From assembly GCA_017940105.1 (NCBI GenBank), contig JAGAZG010000226.1, positions 1 to 7,589 on the forward strand: 7,589 bases of DNA, written 5' to 3'. The notes under the pieces were generated by a model, which worked only from the letters and a program-made list of their open reading frames with translations, was not told the DNA's origin and ran no database searches. Below are positions 5,941-7,589 of the stretch, in pieces; position 1 is the stretch's first letter; the number at the start of each line of letters is the position of its first letter. The position numbers were made by a program, and so were the translations under genes. Source of the DNA: Mailhella sp. (GTDB lineage: Bacteria; Desulfobacterota; Desulfovibrionia; Desulfovibrionales; Desulfovibrionaceae).

Positions 5941-6008
5941 ATTCAAAAATTTTTATTTTTATGCCGCTTTTTTCGCGATTTTTTGCCTCCTGCGCAAAAT
6001 TTTTGAAT
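5941..6008. repeat. 13-bp perfect inverted repeat between hicB and the porin gene
   Basis: ATTCAAAAATTTT (5941-5953) is the exact reverse complement of AAAATTTTTGAAT (5996-6008), with 42 bases between. It lies just past the hicB stop and upstream of the porin promoter. It could act as a weak hicB terminator or a paired binding site, but low complexity lowers its weight. Confidence 0.5.
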
Positions 6009-6032
6009 TGTGCGGCTCAATGCTCGCGCATT

Positions 6033-6428
6033 TCAATCGCCGGAATCCGCCCCGTAATGCTGCGCCGCCTTCTGCAGAAAGGCTGAGCGCGTGAGTCCCA
6101 TGGCCCGCGCCCGGTTGTCAATGAATGCTCGCATATACCTGGGCATGGTAACATTGACCGGGACGACCTTTTTATCGGCAAAGTCAAAATCAAGGTCTAC
6201 AAGCATGAGCATGCCATCTTTCGCGTCGTCTCTGGACGCTACCTGTTCATATGTCGATGGTTCAGCAGGAATAAAATCATCGCCATAAGCCCAGCATTCC
6301 AGAGATTCCTGAACTTTTGACGGAATATCATCAAAGCTGTCGGCTGCAGAATAGCAGCCAGGATAATCAGGAACAGTGACCCCGTAACACGAATCTTTTT
6401 CTTTATGCACAATAACTATGTACTTCAT
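6033..6428 (-). CDS. HicB-family antitoxin-like protein, no HicA partner visible
   Basis: This 131-residue protein has the HicB plan. The N-terminal degenerate RNase H-like domain is MKYIVIVHKEKDSCYGVTVPDYPGCYSAADSFDD-like at residues 1-34 and continues to about 80. It is joined to a C-terminal ribbon-helix-helix segment from VPVNVTMP (89-96) through RAFIDNRARAMGLTRSAFL (100-118) to about 125. Antitoxins of this type neutralise the HicA mRNA interferase and repress their own operon through the RHH domain. The frame is open further upstream, but family N-termini begin MKYxV, so I chose the ATG at 6428. The Shine-Dalgarno sequence is poor (GTGGA, 4 bases from the ATG), and an in-frame GTG at 6437 is the alternative. 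No HicA-like ORF (about 60-80 residues) appears on either side, so it is a solitary HicB or the toxin gene was lost. Confidence 0.85.
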   Translation of the reverse strand: MKYIVIVHKEKDSCYGVTVPDYPGCYSAADSFDDIPSKVQESLECWAYGDDFIPAEPSTYEQVASRDDAKDGMLMLVDLDFDFADKKVVPVNVTMPRYMRAFIDNRARAMGLTRSAFLQKAAQHYGADSGD

Positions 6429-6761
6429 AATGTCCACGCTACTAAAAAATTTTAAATCCGGCCTGCTTTTCGATGCTGTTTTTCGTTCCAGCCGGCAAAT
6501 CTTTTTTGGGAAATGGCACAACGCAAATTCGCCTGCCGTCCGGACTCACCCTCTTTTGTTGTATCTAACCTGATGCGCAAAAATCCAGCCATGGGCATTC
6601 CACTCTTTTATTGCCTTGTCGCTATCGTCCATATGTTTATGAATACGCATAATGCGCATTTTGCAAAAGAATTTTTCGTATGAGTTTTCTCAATCTTGCC
6701 ATCCGAAGGCGTTTTTTTTAAGCTGGCATCCGATGGAGAAAACGTCAGAAGGGGGGGGATC
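6429..6761. other. divergent intergenic region between hicB-like and yitT-like genes
   Basis: There is no gene in this 333-base stretch and no HicA remnant that I can find. It must hold the divergent promoters, but none is clear: TAAAAT (6449-6454, minus) could be the hicB -10 box, and CATAAT (6648-6653) or TATGAA (6638-6643) could serve yitT. Overlapping palindromes CGCATAATGCG (6646-6656) and AATGCGCATT (6651-6660) are candidate operators. A run of eight T lies at 6712-6719 after a weak GCC/GGC pairing, not a convincing terminator. Confidence 0.6.
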
Positions 6762-6765
6762 ATGA
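6733..6765 (+). other. possible 10-codon upstream ORF overlapping the yitT start
   Basis: ATG at 6733 opens MEKTSEGGGS and stops at TGA 6763-6765, overlapping the yitT ATG (6762-6764) as ATGA, the usual coupling arrangement. The GGG GGG GG part is the G8 tract. There is no obvious Shine-Dalgarno before 6733, so its translation is doubtful. Confidence 0.25.
6751..6758 (+). promoter_or_regulatory. G8 homopolymer forming the yitT ribosome binding site
   Basis: AAGGGGGGGG ends 3 bases before the yitT ATG; it is the only Shine-Dalgarno candidate. A run of eight G is prone to slipped-strand length change, which would move the spacing and change the overlapping upstream reading frame. Confidence 0.6.
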
Positions 6766-7589
6766 TCACAAAAACAGATGCAAAAAGGCTTGCCGTCGTT
6801 CTGCTGGCTTCACTCATCATGGCTCTGAACATCAACACATTTGTGCAAACGGGCGGCCTATATCCCGGAGGCGTGACCGGGCTGACCATACTGCTGCAGC
6901 GCCTTGCCGAAAAATTTATGGGCGTAAGCCTGTCCTTTGCCATTACTAACAGCCTGCTGAACCTTGTGCCCGTGTACATCGGCTTTCGCTACCTGGGCAA
7001 AAAATTCACGCTGCTTTCCTGCGTGTGCATCCTGACCACTGGGCTGCTCACCGATTTCATGCCCGCCCACGTCATCACGTACGACACCCTGCTCATCAGC
7101 ATATTCGGCGGCATTATCAACGGCTTTGCAATCAGCCTGTGCCTGATCATGGATACGACGACGGGCGGCACAGACTTCATCGCCATTTACCTGACGCGCA
7201 AAAAGGGCATTGACGCCTGGAACCTCATACTTCTCTTCAATGTGTTCCTGCTGGCTGCAGGCGGGCTGGCCTTTGGCTGGGACAAGGCACTCTACTCTAT
7301 CTTTTTCCAGTTTGCCACGACGCACGTCATCCAGGCACTGTACCGGCGCTACCAGAAAAAAACGCTGTTCATCGTCACCGACAAGCCCAGAGAGGTCTGC
7401 GACGCCCTGTATGCATCCTGCCACCACGGCGCCACCGTGCTGCGTGGGCAGGGTTCCTACGCCCACAGCGAAAAAAGCATCGTCTATTCCGTTGTTTCGG
7501 GCGACGAAGGGCGGGCGGCCATCAATGCTACAAAAAGCGCCGACCCCGCTGCCTTCATCAACGTCATCAAGACACAGGAGCTTGCCGGA
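6762..7589 (+). CDS. YitT family membrane protein (DUF161/DUF2179), C-terminal end outside window
   Basis: The open frame from the ATG at 6762 runs to the window edge, giving 276 residues; YitT proteins are about 280-300, so probably only 10-20 are missing. The N-terminal part is a multi-pass membrane domain with hydrophobic segments around residues 8-26, 34-48, 55-75, 83-101, 108-130, 153-172 and 175-192, including the family hallmarks TGGLYPGGVTGL (30-41) and MDTTTGGTDFIA (130-141). The C-terminal soluble DUF2179 domain (about 200-276) has TLFIVTDKP, HGATVLRGQGSY (222-233) and DPAAFINV. The family sits in the inner membrane with the soluble domain in the cytoplasm; its substrate is not established. 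The start follows directly on the G8 tract and sits in ATGA overlap with a tiny upstream frame. It appears transcribed alone and is divergent from the hicB-like gene. Confidence 0.92.
   Translation, partial: MITKTDAKRLAVVLLASLIMALNINTFVQTGGLYPGGVTGLTILLQRLAEKFMGVSLSFAITNSLLNLVPVYIGFRYLGKKFTLLSCVCILTTGLLTDFMPAHVITYDTLLISIFGGIINGFAISLCLIMDTTTGGTDFIAIYLTRKKGIDAWNLILLFNVFLLAAGGLAFGWDKALYSIFFQFATTHVIQALYRRYQKKTLFIVTDKPREVCDALYASCHHGATVLRGQGSYAHSEKSIVYSVVSGDEGRAAINATKSADPAAFINVIKTQELAG

Noticed and set aside
6429..6521. Upstream extension of the HicB-like protein to the TTG at 6521
   Set aside because: The extra 31 residues do not resemble HicB N-termini; the family begins at MKYIV.
6858..7466. 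202-codon minus-strand ORF
   Set aside because: It lies antisense to the clearly recognisable YitT coding frame and shows no motif of its own.

Overview
The window looks like chromosomal DNA of a sulfate-reducing deltaproteobacterium in or near Desulfovibrionaceae. The main clue is a 451-residue outer-membrane porin of the type I know as the Desulfovibrio homotrimeric porin family. The PurF subtype, a meso-diaminopimelate dehydrogenase and the moderately GC-rich coding sequence fit this. The assignment rests on remembered family resemblance, since no search was run.

Layout, left to right. Positions 1-568 (minus) hold the N-terminal 189 residues of a diaminopimelate dehydrogenase (ddh); the gene runs off the left edge. 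Upstream of it, also on the minus strand, is purF (767-2188), ended by a strong intrinsic terminator and driven by a TTGACA-type promoter. The AT-rich spacer 2189-2550 holds two perfect 25-bp direct repeats; the second supplies the -35 box of a promoter reading right into a DUF4143-type AAA ATPase gene (2551-3888, plus). Positions 3889-4431 have no credible gene. They contain a candidate non-autonomous transposable element of about 221 bp, extra palindromes of the same type, and the porin terminator. The porin (4432-5787, minus) follows, with a long structured leader. A HicB-like antitoxin gene (6033-6428, minus) has no HicA partner in view. The right end (6762-7589, plus) is an almost complete YitT-family membrane protein gene cut by the window edge.

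The genes do not form one pathway. ddh serves lysine and peptidoglycan precursor synthesis, purF opens purine synthesis, the porin is an abundant envelope protein, and YitT is an inner-membrane protein of unknown role. The DUF4143 ATPase, the HicB gene and the MITE-like repeats are accessory in character.

Three points stand out. The PurF-like protein keeps the PRPP loop and a full set of presumed Fe-S cysteines, but has glycine where the glutaminase nucleophile cysteine should be. The ribosome binding site of the yitT gene lies in a run of eight G that is also inside an overlapping 10-codon upstream reading frame, so a one-base expansion would fuse the two frames. The 3' flank of the ATPase gene carries a TA-bounded, inverted-repeat-ended element.
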